Source: NIOZ-UU35 sp964344175
GTDB lineage: Bacteria > Chloroflexota > Anaerolineae > Anaerolineales > UBA11858
Assembly (NCBI GenBank): GCA_964344175.1
Contig: CAYFMI010000118.1
Location: forward strand, 1 to 9,223
Direction: 5' to 3'
DNA length: 9,223 nt
Positions 1-6,088 of the stretch are shown one piece after another. The position numbers and the translations under genes were made by a program. The notes beneath the pieces were generated by a model, which did not search any database, was not told where the DNA came from, and saw only the letters and a list, made by a program, of their open reading frames with translations. Every line of letters begins with the position of its first letter. Position 1 is the first letter of the stretch.

Positions 1-32
1 GCTTCGAATAATTTCTTGGTGGTGACGATCAT
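1..32 (-). CDS. N-terminus of a probable class II fructose-bisphosphate aldolase (partial)
   Basis: Only the first ten codons and two bases of a leftward gene are inside the window. They read MIVTTKKLFEA, after an ATG at 32-30. An AGGAG-type ribosome binding site sits about 7 bases upstream (plus-strand ctcct near 40-44) and a sigma-A-like promoter lies at 113-140, so the start is well supported. The opening Met-Ile-Val-Thr-Thr-Lys-x-Leu-Phe is typical of class II (zinc-dependent) fructose-1,6-bisphosphate aldolases, which cleave fructose 1,6-bisphosphate to glyceraldehyde 3-phosphate and dihydroxyacetone phosphate in glycolysis. The identification rests on eleven residues from memory of the family. 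The gene is real with high likelihood; the product name is tentative. Confidence 0.5.
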   Translation of the reverse strand, partial: MIVTTKKLFE

Positions 33-112
33 ATTATGCTCCTTTTAGGTTTATCGGAGATCATACATCTTTCTGCAAAAGTGCATGCCTGATTCTCAAG
101 GATGATGGCGGT

Positions 113-140
113 ATTATAATTCATTTGACAATCTTATGAA
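113..140 (-). promoter_or_regulatory. Sigma-A-type promoter for the leftward gene at 1-32
   Basis: Read on the minus strand there is a perfect TATAAT (113-118), a 16-base spacer and TTCATA (135-140), a 4 of 6 match to TTGACA. Transcription would start near 106, giving a leader of about 74 bases before the ATG at 32. The -10 is strong and the -35 weak, so the pairing is an inference. Confidence 0.5.
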
Positions 141-245
141 GGGCTGTCTTCAAACTGCAACATATTTTTTGTGAATACGTATGTTTTCTAGCAGCCCGAT
201 CCTTTCACGATGAAGCAGGTGTAAGCGCTCCCGGCAGAATTTGGC

Positions 246-283
246 GAAGTCGAAGGCTGTGCGCGGGAATCCCCTTCGACTTC
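246..283. other. 11-bp perfect inverted repeat (hairpin) between divergent promoters
   Basis: The arms GAAGTCGAAGG (246-256) and CCTTCGACTTC (273-283) are perfectly complementary, around a 16-base loop. No T-run follows on either strand and no gene ends here, so it is not an ordinary terminator. It lies between the leftward promoter (113-140) and the rightward promoter (320-348), outside both predicted transcripts. Possible roles are an operator for a dimeric regulator, a small dispersed repeat or part of an unrecognised RNA. Confidence 0.6.
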
Positions 284-319
284 ATTTTGCTCAAGTGGAG
301 CAACAACGTGCCTCAGTCG

Positions 320-348
320 TTGCCTTTTGGTTACTCTGAGGCTATAAT
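320..348 (+). promoter_or_regulatory. Sigma-A-type promoter for the helical-protein/SPFH gene pair
   Basis: TTGCCT (320-325, 4 of 6 to consensus) and a perfect TATAAT (343-348) are separated by exactly 17 bases. The predicted start near 355 gives a leader of about 80 bases before the ATG at 437. A 7-bp inverted repeat, GCCTCAG (310-316) and CTGAGGC (336-342), straddles the -35 and abuts the -10, so a regulator bound there would block polymerase. The rest of the 33-436 gap shows only the hairpin at 246-283 and the opposite promoter; I see no small gene. Confidence 0.65.
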
Positions 349-436
349 GACAAGCGTAATGGCGAATTTTTGTTCCCTTGATTTTTTATGTTCAGCAATT
401 ACAAGCTATGGATGAGTTAGAATTTCGGAGGAAAAC

Positions 437-952
437 ATGGTTGATTTATTTGAGAAGGTAACCGGCGATCAGGATTTTTTTAAGAAGATCGCCAGCAAGA
501 TCCCCGGTTTTGGCGGCTATATCGAGAGACAGAACCGCCGCGCCGCCGATAAGCTGTTACGCGAGACGGTGGCAGATCGCTACGAAGAGCAGTGGCGGCG
601 TGTTTCCGAGCTTCAGGCAGATCTCCTCACGCAGGGAGGTCTGGAGTTTGTGGATGATCTGGAAAAAGCAGCCCTCAAGCTGCGCACCTTTATCGACAAA
701 GTGCGCCGTGCCGCTTATGGGTATTCGGGCTTTTTTGATGCCGCTAAGATCAACGAAGAAGAATTGGCGCGCGTGTATCAGTATGATGCTGCTATGCTCG
801 ACATGGTAGATGGGGTCAGCCGCGCCGTAGACAATGTGGCCGCTTCAATCGGCAGCGATGGCCTTCCGGCTGCTATCCGTAATTTGGTGAGTGCATCGCA
901 ACAATGCGTGGATGTATTCAACCGGCGTGATGAAGTCATGACGCAAGGCTAA
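437..952 (+). CDS. Helical protein of unknown function, upstream partner of SPFH gene
   Basis: A 171-residue soluble protein with no signal peptide or membrane segment. The ATG at 437 follows a strong GGAGG (428-432), and the promoter is at 320-348. The sequence is mostly amphipathic helix. It has a short Ile-Pro-Gly-Phe-Gly-Gly-Tyr turn near residues 22-28, then an Arg-rich helix (ERQNRRAADKLLRE, about 30-43) and a long charged region (about 45-95). The IPG-x-x-GY followed by RR-x-ADKLLR resembles a small conserved family of uncharacterised bacterial proteins, but I cannot name a function. It sits 44 bases upstream of the SPFH gene on the same strand with no terminator between, so the two are probably co-transcribed and may interact. 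It is not a recognisable PspA, although a helical partner for an SPFH protein would fit that type of role. Confidence 0.85.
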   Translation: MVDLFEKVTGDQDFFKKIASKIPGFGGYIERQNRRAADKLLRETVADRYEEQWRRVSELQADLLTQGGLEFVDDLEKAALKLRTFIDKVRRAAYGYSGFFDAAKINEEELARVYQYDAAMLDMVDGVSRAVDNVAASIGSDGLPAAIRNLVSASQQCVDVFNRRDEVMTQG

Positions 953-996
953 TCTTTGTATTGATTCATTTTGAGTAGATTTTTGGAGGACGAGTG

Positions 997-2049
997 ATGG
1001 CTAGGATTTTTGATGTAATTGAATACGCCGATGAGATGCGCGATCATATTGTCAAGCGCTTCCCGGACAGCGGATACGGTGATTTTCGAATTGGTTCGCA
1101 GGTGATTGTGCGCGAATCGCAGTCGGCGGTGTTCTTTCGTGATGGGCAGGCACTGGATGTCTTTGGCCCTGGGCGGCACACCATTGCCACAGCGAACATC
1201 CCCCGGGTGATCGATTTTATCGGCAAGGCTTTCAACGATCGCACTCCCTTCCCGGCGGAAGTCTATTTTGTCTCGATGCGTGAATTTGTCGACCGCAAAT
1301 GGGGCACCCCCCAACCGATCATCGTGCAGAACCCTGGCATGGGGTTGGGCGTGGCCTTGCTACAAGGTTTTGGCACCTTTAGTTACGAAGTCTCCGATCC
1401 CCAACAATTTGTCACCCAGGTTGTCGGTTCGATGGGCGCATTCCGCACCAGTGATATCGAAGAGCGCCTGAAAAGTGTGCTGCTCTCAGATATTACCGAC
1501 CTTTTGGGCGAAACTGCCGCCAATAAGAGCGTTGTGCAATTAATTGGTCTGGTGAACGAGTTGAGCGCAGGCGTGCGCGCCAAAGCGCAGGATCATTTTG
1601 CATCCCTGGGCTTGACGCTGAAATCTTTCATTATTTCCAATCTCAAACCTTCCGAGAAGTCGGCAGAGGAACTGCGGGCCATGGGCATGCTCGATATGAA
1701 TGTCTACACCCAGTTGCAGGCTGCCGATGCGCTGCGCGATGCTGCCCAGAACCCCAGCGGAGGCGCCGGGCTGACAGCCGGAATCGGCGCAGGGATGGGC
1801 GTTGGCAATGTTATTAGTCAATCCTTGCAAGGCATGACCAGCCCTCAGGCGCAGCAACCTGCCGGGGCCGCGCCCGCCGCCAGTGGCAGTGTCCCCGATG
1901 TGATGACGCCCGCCGAGGCGGCCGGTTTCCTCAAGGTCTCCGAAGAAGATGTCGTCGCCGCTATCCAGGCCGGTGATCTGAAGGCTAAAAAACTGGGAAA
2001 CGCCTACCGCATTAGCAAGAAATCCCTGGAAGAATTTTTGGGAAGTTAA
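997..2049 (+). CDS. SPFH (stomatin/prohibitin-like, YdjI-type) protein with C-terminal excisionase-like HTH
   Basis: A 350-residue protein. GGAGGA at 985-990 is 6 bases from the ATG at 997 and only 3 from an in-frame GTG at 994, so the ATG is chosen. Residues 1 to about 250 match the 'virion core'/YdjI group of SPFH proteins: an early Ser-Gln-Val-Ile-Val-Arg-Glu-Ser-Gln-x-Ala-Val-Phe-Phe-Arg-Asp-Gly-x-Ala strand region, GPGRH near residue 60, and a helical stretch ending ADALRDAAQNPSG. SPFH proteins oligomerise on membranes and scaffold stress-response complexes. There is no clear N-terminal membrane anchor. A Gly/Ala/Gln/Pro linker (about 253-300) leads to residues 301-350, which look like an excisionase/MerR-type HTH: MTPAEAAGFLKVSEEDVVAAI, then LKAKKLGNAYRISKKSLEEFL. 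Relatives usually carry a C-terminal zinc ribbon instead. The gene follows the helical-protein gene and ends at the terminator at 2072-2111. Confidence 0.85.
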   Translation: MARIFDVIEYADEMRDHIVKRFPDSGYGDFRIGSQVIVRESQSAVFFRDGQALDVFGPGRHTIATANIPRVIDFIGKAFNDRTPFPAEVYFVSMREFVDRKWGTPQPIIVQNPGMGLGVALLQGFGTFSYEVSDPQQFVTQVVGSMGAFRTSDIEERLKSVLLSDITDLLGETAANKSVVQLIGLVNELSAGVRAKAQDHFASLGLTLKSFIISNLKPSEKSAEELRAMGMLDMNVYTQLQAADALRDAAQNPSGGAGLTAGIGAGMGVGNVISQSLQGMTSPQAQQPAGAAPAASGSVPDVMTPAEAAGFLKVSEEDVVAAIQAGDLKAKKLGNAYRISKKSLEEFLGS

Positions 2050-2071
2050 CCCCCCCATCGTTTGCAAATAC

Positions 2072-2111
2072 AAAAAGTGCGAATGACATACAGCGTCATT
2101 CGCACTTTTTT
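2072..2111. terminator. Bidirectional intrinsic terminator between SPFH gene and NERD-like gene
   Basis: A 16-bp perfect stem (2072-2087 with 2095-2110) and a 7-base loop, flanked by A5 on the left and T6 on the right. It therefore works in both directions. It ends the rightward SPFH transcript and the leftward plsX-fabF-NERD-like operon, whose last stop codon (2112-2114) directly abuts it. Confidence 0.92.
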
Positions 2112-2804
2112 CTACAGTTCTAAAGCATCCTGAACAACCTGGATATCGGTTGCCGAGATCGGTTTCTCCCTGGCGGTTTTTCGCAGGAAGTCTTTCAATT
2201 TTTTCGCCGATAAGGTTGGTGCGGGGGCATCATCGGCATCAATTTCGACTTCGGGGTGCGTGAAGACTAGTGCCGTCATGATTGGGGGTAATTCTTGATC
2301 AGGAAGGCGTTTCTTAAGCAGTTTCAGCAGGGCGTCCGATTCTGAGGCAATCTCAAACTCTGGCCGCCCCAAACCCTCTTGGGCAAATAGGGTCATATAA
2401 GCCGAGAGCACACCGCCGCCCCGCTTGCGCCACCGGTTTTTGGTATACACAATTGTGCCGCGCTGGTGCTTGGGAATCAGCACCCAGATTCCGGCCGGCC
2501 CAACCAGGACATGTGAAGCAGGGGCAACATAATGGTACAGGCTGTATTGCTTGCTGAAGCCTTTTAGGGCGGCATCGATCAATTCATCGGGGCGGGGGCT
2601 GCGGCCCCAGCGATTGGTGTAGTAGATGCCCATCTGCGAGAGTAAGAACCCGACCATTAGCGCAGACAAAGACAGGGTGACGTTTTCGGGCTGCTTGAAG
2701 GTCACATACATGCCCGAACCCAATATCGCCAGGCTGATGATGCTGGTGATTTTGCCAATAGTGGCGTTGCGTTTGACTAATTTTTCATTGCGGTGAATGT
2801 TCAT
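2112..2804 (-). CDS. Two-TM NERD-like membrane protein, last gene of the plsX-fabF operon
   Basis: A 230-residue protein with a basic N-terminus, two hydrophobic segments (about 17-36 and 43-62) forming a hairpin anchor, and a cytoplasmic domain. Residues 70-118 (PRPDELIDAALKGF, YSLYHY, then HVLVGPAGIWVLIPKHQRGTI) follow the NERD (nuclease-related domain) pattern: helix, then a D-x-(I/V)-hydrophobic-GP-x-G-(V/I)-x-V-(I)-E-x-K core. Here the expected catalytic Asp is His98 and the Glu is Ile110, with only Lys112 retained, so nuclease activity is doubtful. The C-terminal part is charged and helical. The ATG at 2804 lies 6 bases after the fabF stop, with CAGGAG in the fabF tail as its ribosome binding site, so translation is probably coupled. 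The assignment to NERD is from pattern only; the role beside fatty acid genes is unknown. Confidence 0.8.
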   Translation of the reverse strand: MNIHRNEKLVKRNATIGKITSIISLAILGSGMYVTFKQPENVTLSLSALMVGFLLSQMGIYYTNRWGRSPRPDELIDAALKGFSKQYSLYHYVAPASHVLVGPAGIWVLIPKHQRGTIVYTKNRWRKRGGGVLSAYMTLFAQEGLGRPEFEIASESDALLKLLKKRLPDQELPPIMTALVFTHPEVEIDADDAPAPTLSAKKLKDFLRKTAREKPISATDIQVVQDALEL

Positions 2805-2810
2805 AAATTG

Positions 2811-4058
2811 CTACTCCTGATAACGTTTTAATACCAGACAGGCGTTTTGCCCGCCCAGTCCAAAAGAATTCGATAGCGCCGTGTCGATGCGCAACTGACG
2901 CACCTGGTTTGGGACGTAATCCAGGTCGCATTTGGGGTCGGGAAATTCATAATTAATTGTGGGGTGCAGCATGTCGTCGCGCATCGCGAGTATGCAGGCA
3001 ATTGCCTCTAGCGCTCCAGAGGCTCCCATAGCATGGCCGATCATCGATTTGGTGGAGTTGATCGGCACCTGATAAGCGCGCTCACCAAACACAGCTTTGA
3101 TGGCTTTGGTTTCGATGATGCCATTGAGGGGGGTGGATGAGCCATGGGCGTTGATATAGTCTACTTCTTCGGGGGGGATTCCGGCATCCTGCAGCGCCCA
3201 CTTCATCGTGCGGATTGCGCCTTCACCTTCAGGGTGAGGAGCGGCGATATGATAGCCGTCTGCTGATGAAGCGTATCCGGCTACCTCGGCGTGGATGCGT
3301 GCTCCCCGGCGTTGGGCGTGCTCCAGGCTTTCTAACACCAGCGCTCCGGATCCTTCCGAGAAGACAAACCCCTCTCGGCGGGCATCGAAGGGGCGTGAGG
3401 CCTTCTCTGGCTGATCGTTGAAGTTGGTGGGCAGCGCCCGCATGGCAGCGAACCCGGCAATTGAGAACTCGCGCACCAGCGCCTCTGTACCACCAGTGAT
3501 GACCACATCAGCTGTCCCGCGCCGGATTAATTCGGCGCCTTCGCCAATGGTCTGTGTGCCGGTTGCGCAGGCTGTGGTGATGGTGGCGTTTGGTCCCAGG
3601 CATTGAAATTCCATGGCGATCAGATGTGCTGCCAGGTTGGGAATGCCGCCGGGGAGTACAAAAGGATTTACCTTTTCGAGGCCTTTGGAATGCAAGACTT
3701 CAATGCCGTCCACAAAGCTGTCTAGTCCGCCGATGGCGGTGCCATAGATCACAGCGGCGCGTTCGGGGTCAGGCATTTGGCCGGAGAATCCGGCATCTTG
3801 CACGGCCTCGATGACCGCTGCCAGGGCGATCTGCGCCGAGCGAGGTATCCGCCGGGCCAGCTTGCGATCCATGAAATCCGTGGCTTTGAAATCGGGAATT
3901 TCACCGGCAATCTGGCAGGGCAAACCGTTGGCATCAAACAGGGTGATACGCCGCACTCCTGAACGGCCAGCCAGCAGCCCCTCCCAGAGTAATGCTGCGG
4001 AACTTCCCAGCGGCGTGATAGCTCCCAGTCCGGTGACGACGACTCTACGTTTATTCAT
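2811..4058 (-). CDS. fabF: Beta-ketoacyl-ACP synthase II (FabF)
   Basis: A 415-residue condensing enzyme that extends acyl-ACP with malonyl-ACP in the cytosolic type II fatty acid cycle. FabF also shapes unsaturated chain length in E. coli. The N-terminal MNKRRVVVTGLGAITPLG is typical, and all active-site elements are present: Cys164 in TTACATGTQ, His304 in NAHGSSTP, and Lys336 with His341 in STKSMIGH. The C-terminal SNSFGLGGQNA glycine loop is intact, and the length matches the family (about 410-415). The ATG at 4058-4056 overlaps the end of plsX by 8 bases (ATGAATAA), which implies translational coupling. The usual NAHGTST reads NAHGSST, a conservative change. Confidence 0.96.
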   Translation of the reverse strand: MNKRRVVVTGLGAITPLGSSAALLWEGLLAGRSGVRRITLFDANGLPCQIAGEIPDFKATDFMDRKLARRIPRSAQIALAAVIEAVQDAGFSGQMPDPERAAVIYGTAIGGLDSFVDGIEVLHSKGLEKVNPFVLPGGIPNLAAHLIAMEFQCLGPNATITTACATGTQTIGEGAELIRRGTADVVITGGTEALVREFSIAGFAAMRALPTNFNDQPEKASRPFDARREGFVFSEGSGALVLESLEHAQRRGARIHAEVAGYASSADGYHIAAPHPEGEGAIRTMKWALQDAGIPPEEVDYINAHGSSTPLNGIIETKAIKAVFGERAYQVPINSTKSMIGHAMGASGALEAIACILAMRDDMLHPTINYEFPDPKCDLDYVPNQVRQLRIDTALSNSFGLGGQNACLVLKRYQE

Positions 4059-5085
4059 GCAATGGCTTGTTGCCCATCCCTCTGAGTTGCTCTTGAATGG
4101 CGCTGCCCAGTGCCTCTATCAAATTGGCCTCGACCGCCTGGCGCGCTGTGCGGATGGCAGCGAAGATGGCCTGCCCATTCGAGCGTCCGTGCCCGACGAA
4201 GACCAAGCCGTTCAGCCCTAATAGCGGGGCCGCTCCAATCTCATCGGGGTTCATGGTTTGTTTAAGCCTATCGAAGGCCGGTTTTGCCAACAGCGCGCCG
4301 ACTTTAGTGCGGGCGCTGCTCATCAACCCCTCGCGCAGCAATTCTACCAGCAGCTTGGCAACGGCTTCACTGGCTTTGATGAGTACATTGCCGGTGAAAC
4401 CATCGGTGACGGCTACATCCACTTCGCCGCCAAAGAGTTCCTTGCCCTCGATATTCCCGGCAAAATTCAGGCTGCTGGCCTCCAGTAAGGGGTACGCTTC
4501 TCTGACCAGCTCGTTGCCCTTCCCGGCTTCTTCGCCATTGGAGAGAAGCCCCACCCGCGGGCGGGAGATCTGCAGGGCCTTTTCAGCATAAATGCTGCCC
4601 ATCACCCCAAACTGAAGCAGATGTTCGGGTTTGCATTCCGGATTCGCGCCAATATCCAGCACCACGCAGAAGCCGTCTTTTACAGGAACCAGCGCCGTCA
4701 GGCCGGGACGCTCAACGCCGTCCATCACCCCCAGGCGGAAGTAGGCCGTCGTCAGCGCCCCGCCGGTATTCCCCGCCGTAACAAAAGCATCTGCCTGTCC
4801 GCTTTTGACCAGATCCATACCAATTGCCATAGAGGTCTGTGAGTTGGCGCGTTTGGCCTTCAGCGCTAGTTTAATCCCCTTGTCTTCCATGGTGATAGTA
4901 TCGGCAGCGTGCATCAGGTTGATCTTGGCGGTATCGCCGCCCTGGGCTTCAAGGATGGGGCGCACCTGGGCTTCATCGCCAACCAGGGTGATCTCATCGC
5001 CAAACTCTCCAACGGCGCGCAACGCGCCTTCGATCTCGGGTTGCGGGCAGTCGTCGCTGCCCATTGCATCTAGGACAATGCGCAT
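4051..5085 (-). CDS. plsX: Phosphate acyltransferase PlsX
   Basis: A 344-residue enzyme that transfers the acyl chain from acyl-ACP to inorganic phosphate, making acyl-phosphate for PlsY in phosphatidic acid synthesis. It is a peripheral membrane protein. The N-terminus MRIVLDAMGSDDCPQPEIEGAL corresponds to the family's DAMGGDxxP motif, with Ser-Asp-Asp in place of the more usual Gly-Asp-His. FVTAGNTGGALTTA matches the conserved SAGNTGA region, and GFTGNVLIKASEA and the C-terminal GLVFVGHGRSN motif are typical. The length fits the family (about 330-350). CAGGAG near 5093-5098 precedes the ATG at 5085. It is the first gene of a leftward operon with fabF and the NERD-like gene; I see no convincing promoter upstream. 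Confidence 0.95.
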   Translation of the reverse strand: MRIVLDAMGSDDCPQPEIEGALRAVGEFGDEITLVGDEAQVRPILEAQGGDTAKINLMHAADTITMEDKGIKLALKAKRANSQTSMAIGMDLVKSGQADAFVTAGNTGGALTTAYFRLGVMDGVERPGLTALVPVKDGFCVVLDIGANPECKPEHLLQFGVMGSIYAEKALQISRPRVGLLSNGEEAGKGNELVREAYPLLEASSLNFAGNIEGKELFGGEVDVAVTDGFTGNVLIKASEAVAKLLVELLREGLMSSARTKVGALLAKPAFDRLKQTMNPDEIGAAPLLGLNGLVFVGHGRSNGQAIFAAIRTARQAVEANLIEALGSAIQEQLRGMGNKPLHE

Positions 5086-5184
5086 TTTTTTCTCTCCTGA
5101 GTGGTTTGTCTAAAACTGATGTGGTTATGATCATGCGTGACAACGCCGTGAGTGGTCAGGGCAATCGCATTTATAAAGTGTCAT

Positions 5185-5202
5185 CAGAAAAAGGTTTTTC
5201 TG
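5185..5202. promoter_or_regulatory. Palindromic candidate operator upstream of plsX
   Basis: CAGAAAAA (5185-5192) and TTTTTCTG (5195-5202) form a perfect inverted repeat with a 2-base centre. It lies 100 bases upstream of the plsX start and 43 bases before the tRNA -35 element. The spacing is too tight for an RNA hairpin of this length, so a DNA-binding site is the more likely reading if it has a role. It is A/T-rich and could be chance. Confidence 0.3.
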
Positions 5203-5244
5203 GATTACAGAAGCTTGTTTCTGTGCGTGAATGGTAGAAACTTC

Positions 5245-5272
5245 TTGACATTTAGAACCCCCCGATTATAAT
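5245..5272 (+). promoter_or_regulatory. Consensus sigma-A promoter of tRNA-Leu(GAG)
   Basis: TTGACA (5245-5250) and TATAAT (5267-5272), both perfect, are separated by 16 bases. The start would fall about 5279, only a few bases before the mature tRNA 5' end at 5285. Near-consensus promoters are typical of stable RNA genes. Confidence 0.9.
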
Positions 5273-5284
5273 ACGGATGCTCTC

Positions 5285-5367
5285 GCGCTGGTGCTGGAAC
5301 TGGCAGACAGGCGTGGTTGAGGGCCACGTGCCCCTAGGGCGTGAGGGTTCGACCCCCTCCCAGCGCA
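5285..5367 (+). tRNA. tRNA-Leu (anticodon GAG)
   Basis: An 83-base class II tRNA. The acceptor stem is GCGCTGG (5285-5291) with CCAGCGC (5360-5366), the discriminator A is 5367, and the D-stem is CTG/CAG around GAACTGGCAGA. The anticodon stem CGTGG/CCACG has loop TTGAGGG, giving anticodon GAG at 5319-5321 (reads CUC and CUU). The long variable arm (GCCC-CTA-GGGC) and the T-arm GAGGG-TTCGACC-CCCTC complete it. The long variable arm, the A73 discriminator and GAG all indicate leucine. The bases after A73 are CCT, so the 3' CCA is not encoded and must be added enzymatically. Confidence 0.97.
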
Positions 5368-5375
5368 CCTTTGAG

Positions 5376-5398
5376 AAACCGCCGCAAGGCGGTTTTTT
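5376..5398 (+). terminator. Intrinsic terminator of tRNA-Leu
   Basis: The stem AAACCGCC (5376-5383) and GGCGGTTT (5388-5395) encloses a GCAA tetraloop and is followed by a T6 run (5393-5398). It begins 8 bases after the mature tRNA end, so the tRNA is a monocistronic unit. Confidence 0.93.
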
Positions 5399-5422
5399 GG
5401 TAAAAAATATTGCGAGGGAGTT

Positions 5423-5428
5423 TATAAT
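5423..5428 (+). promoter_or_regulatory. Candidate -10 element for a leaderless transcript
   Basis: A perfect TATAAT lies 6 bases before the ATG at 5435. This is the spacing expected when transcription begins on the start codon itself. No good -35 is visible at 16-18 bases. An alternative leadered model uses AGGGAG (5415-5420) as ribosome binding site for the in-frame TTG at 5429. Confidence 0.4.
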
Positions 5429-5434
5429 TTGCCC

Positions 5435-5983
5435 ATGAAACGATTACTGGCTGTTGAAAAAATCGAACACATCCCCGAAGAATACCGTCGTACTCCAATC
5501 GGGTTGCTGCTGGAATATCATAATTTAGGCCGCCCGCTTGATGAGACGGAGCGGGCACAATTACTGGTTGGCATGTGTATGGACAATCGCAAGCGCTTGC
5601 GTATGCCGGAGAACTTTGCCTATGTCATCCGCACGGGCGGCGCCAATCTGCGCTATAGTGAATTCAAAGTATCCTATGCCATTGCTGTGGGAGGCGTGAA
5701 AGCCATAGCCCTGCTTGGGCATAATCAATGTGGAATGGTCAATTTGATGGCGCGGCGCGAGGCTTTCATTCGGGGCTTGGTGGATGAGGCCGGTTGGGAG
5801 CATGCCAGGGCTGAGGAGCATTTTATGAACTTTGCCCCGATGTTTGAAATCGATAACGAGATTGATTTTGTCCTTAGCGAAGCCAGACGGTTGCGCCGCC
5901 GTTTTTCGAAAATTTTGGTTGCACCCTTGTATTATCAGGTTGAAACGAATTGCCTGTCCTTTGTGAGCGAGAGCAGTCAATGA
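5435..5983 (+). CDS. Beta-carbonic-anhydrase-like protein
   Basis: A 182-residue cytosolic protein. The beta-class zinc site is visible: Cys48-Met-Asp50-Asn-Arg52 (the CxDxR ligand and Asp-Arg dyad), then His96-Asn-Gln-Cys99 (the HxxC ligands). The VIRTGGANLR and SYAIAVGGVKAIALLGHNQCGM stretches match the core strands and helices of the family. Beta-carbonic anhydrases interconvert CO2 and bicarbonate. Gln98 replaces the more common Asp, Ser or Gly between His and Cys, and the protein is slightly shorter than the usual 190-220 residues. The start is ambiguous: ATG 5435 fits the family-like MKRLL opening and a leaderless promoter, while TTG 5429 has a well-spaced ribosome binding site and would add two residues. 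It lies just after the tRNA terminator and ends 105 bases before the next gene. Confidence 0.88.
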   Translation: MKRLLAVEKIEHIPEEYRRTPIGLLLEYHNLGRPLDETERAQLLVGMCMDNRKRLRMPENFAYVIRTGGANLRYSEFKVSYAIAVGGVKAIALLGHNQCGMVNLMARREAFIRGLVDEAGWEHARAEEHFMNFAPMFEIDNEIDFVLSEARRLRRRFSKILVAPLYYQVETNCLSFVSESSQ

Positions 5984-6007
5984 GGCAGTGAAGTCATGGC
6001 GGGGACA

Positions 6008-6016
6008 TGCTACAAT
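6008..6016 (+). promoter_or_regulatory. Extended -10 promoter for the zinc-ribbon membrane protein gene
   Basis: TGCTACAAT (6008-6016) is an extended -10 (TGn plus TACAAT, 5 of 6). No clear -35 is visible, which extended -10 promoters tolerate. The start would be near 6023, giving a leader of about 65 bases to the ATG at 6089. Confidence 0.4.
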
Positions 6017-6088
6017 ATGGATATCAAAATCGGCTCCCAGGGCATTCACACCTAGGCTTGGCTGCCGTGGGCGGATGGAGGATCCTCA

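Noticed and set aside
125..130. Perfect TTGACA on the plus strand as a -35 element
   Set aside because: No TATAAT-like hexamer lies 16-18 bases downstream (around 147-154), and no plus-strand gene follows at a sensible distance.
949..1314. 121-codon minus-strand frame over the SPFH start
   Set aside because: Overlaps the SPFH gene's 5' end and its ribosome binding site; no independent coding signals.
1540..2073. 177-codon open frame opposite the SPFH gene
   Set aside because: Lies wholly antisense to a well-supported gene, has low-complexity Gly/Ala/Arg composition and no ribosome binding site or family resemblance.
4097..4591. 164-codon frame opposite plsX
   Set aside because: Antisense to plsX with Ser/Pro/Ala-biased composition typical of a shadow frame.
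5561..6049. 162-codon frame opposite the carbonic-anhydrase-like gene
   Set aside because: Antisense shadow of a gene with an intact zinc site; no ribosome binding site or recognisable motif.
6078..6087. 10-base palindrome GAGGATCCTC overlapping the ribosome binding site of the zinc-ribbon gene
   Set aside because: No loop, so it cannot fold as RNA hairpin; a 10-base palindrome is common by chance and the GGAGG alone explains it.
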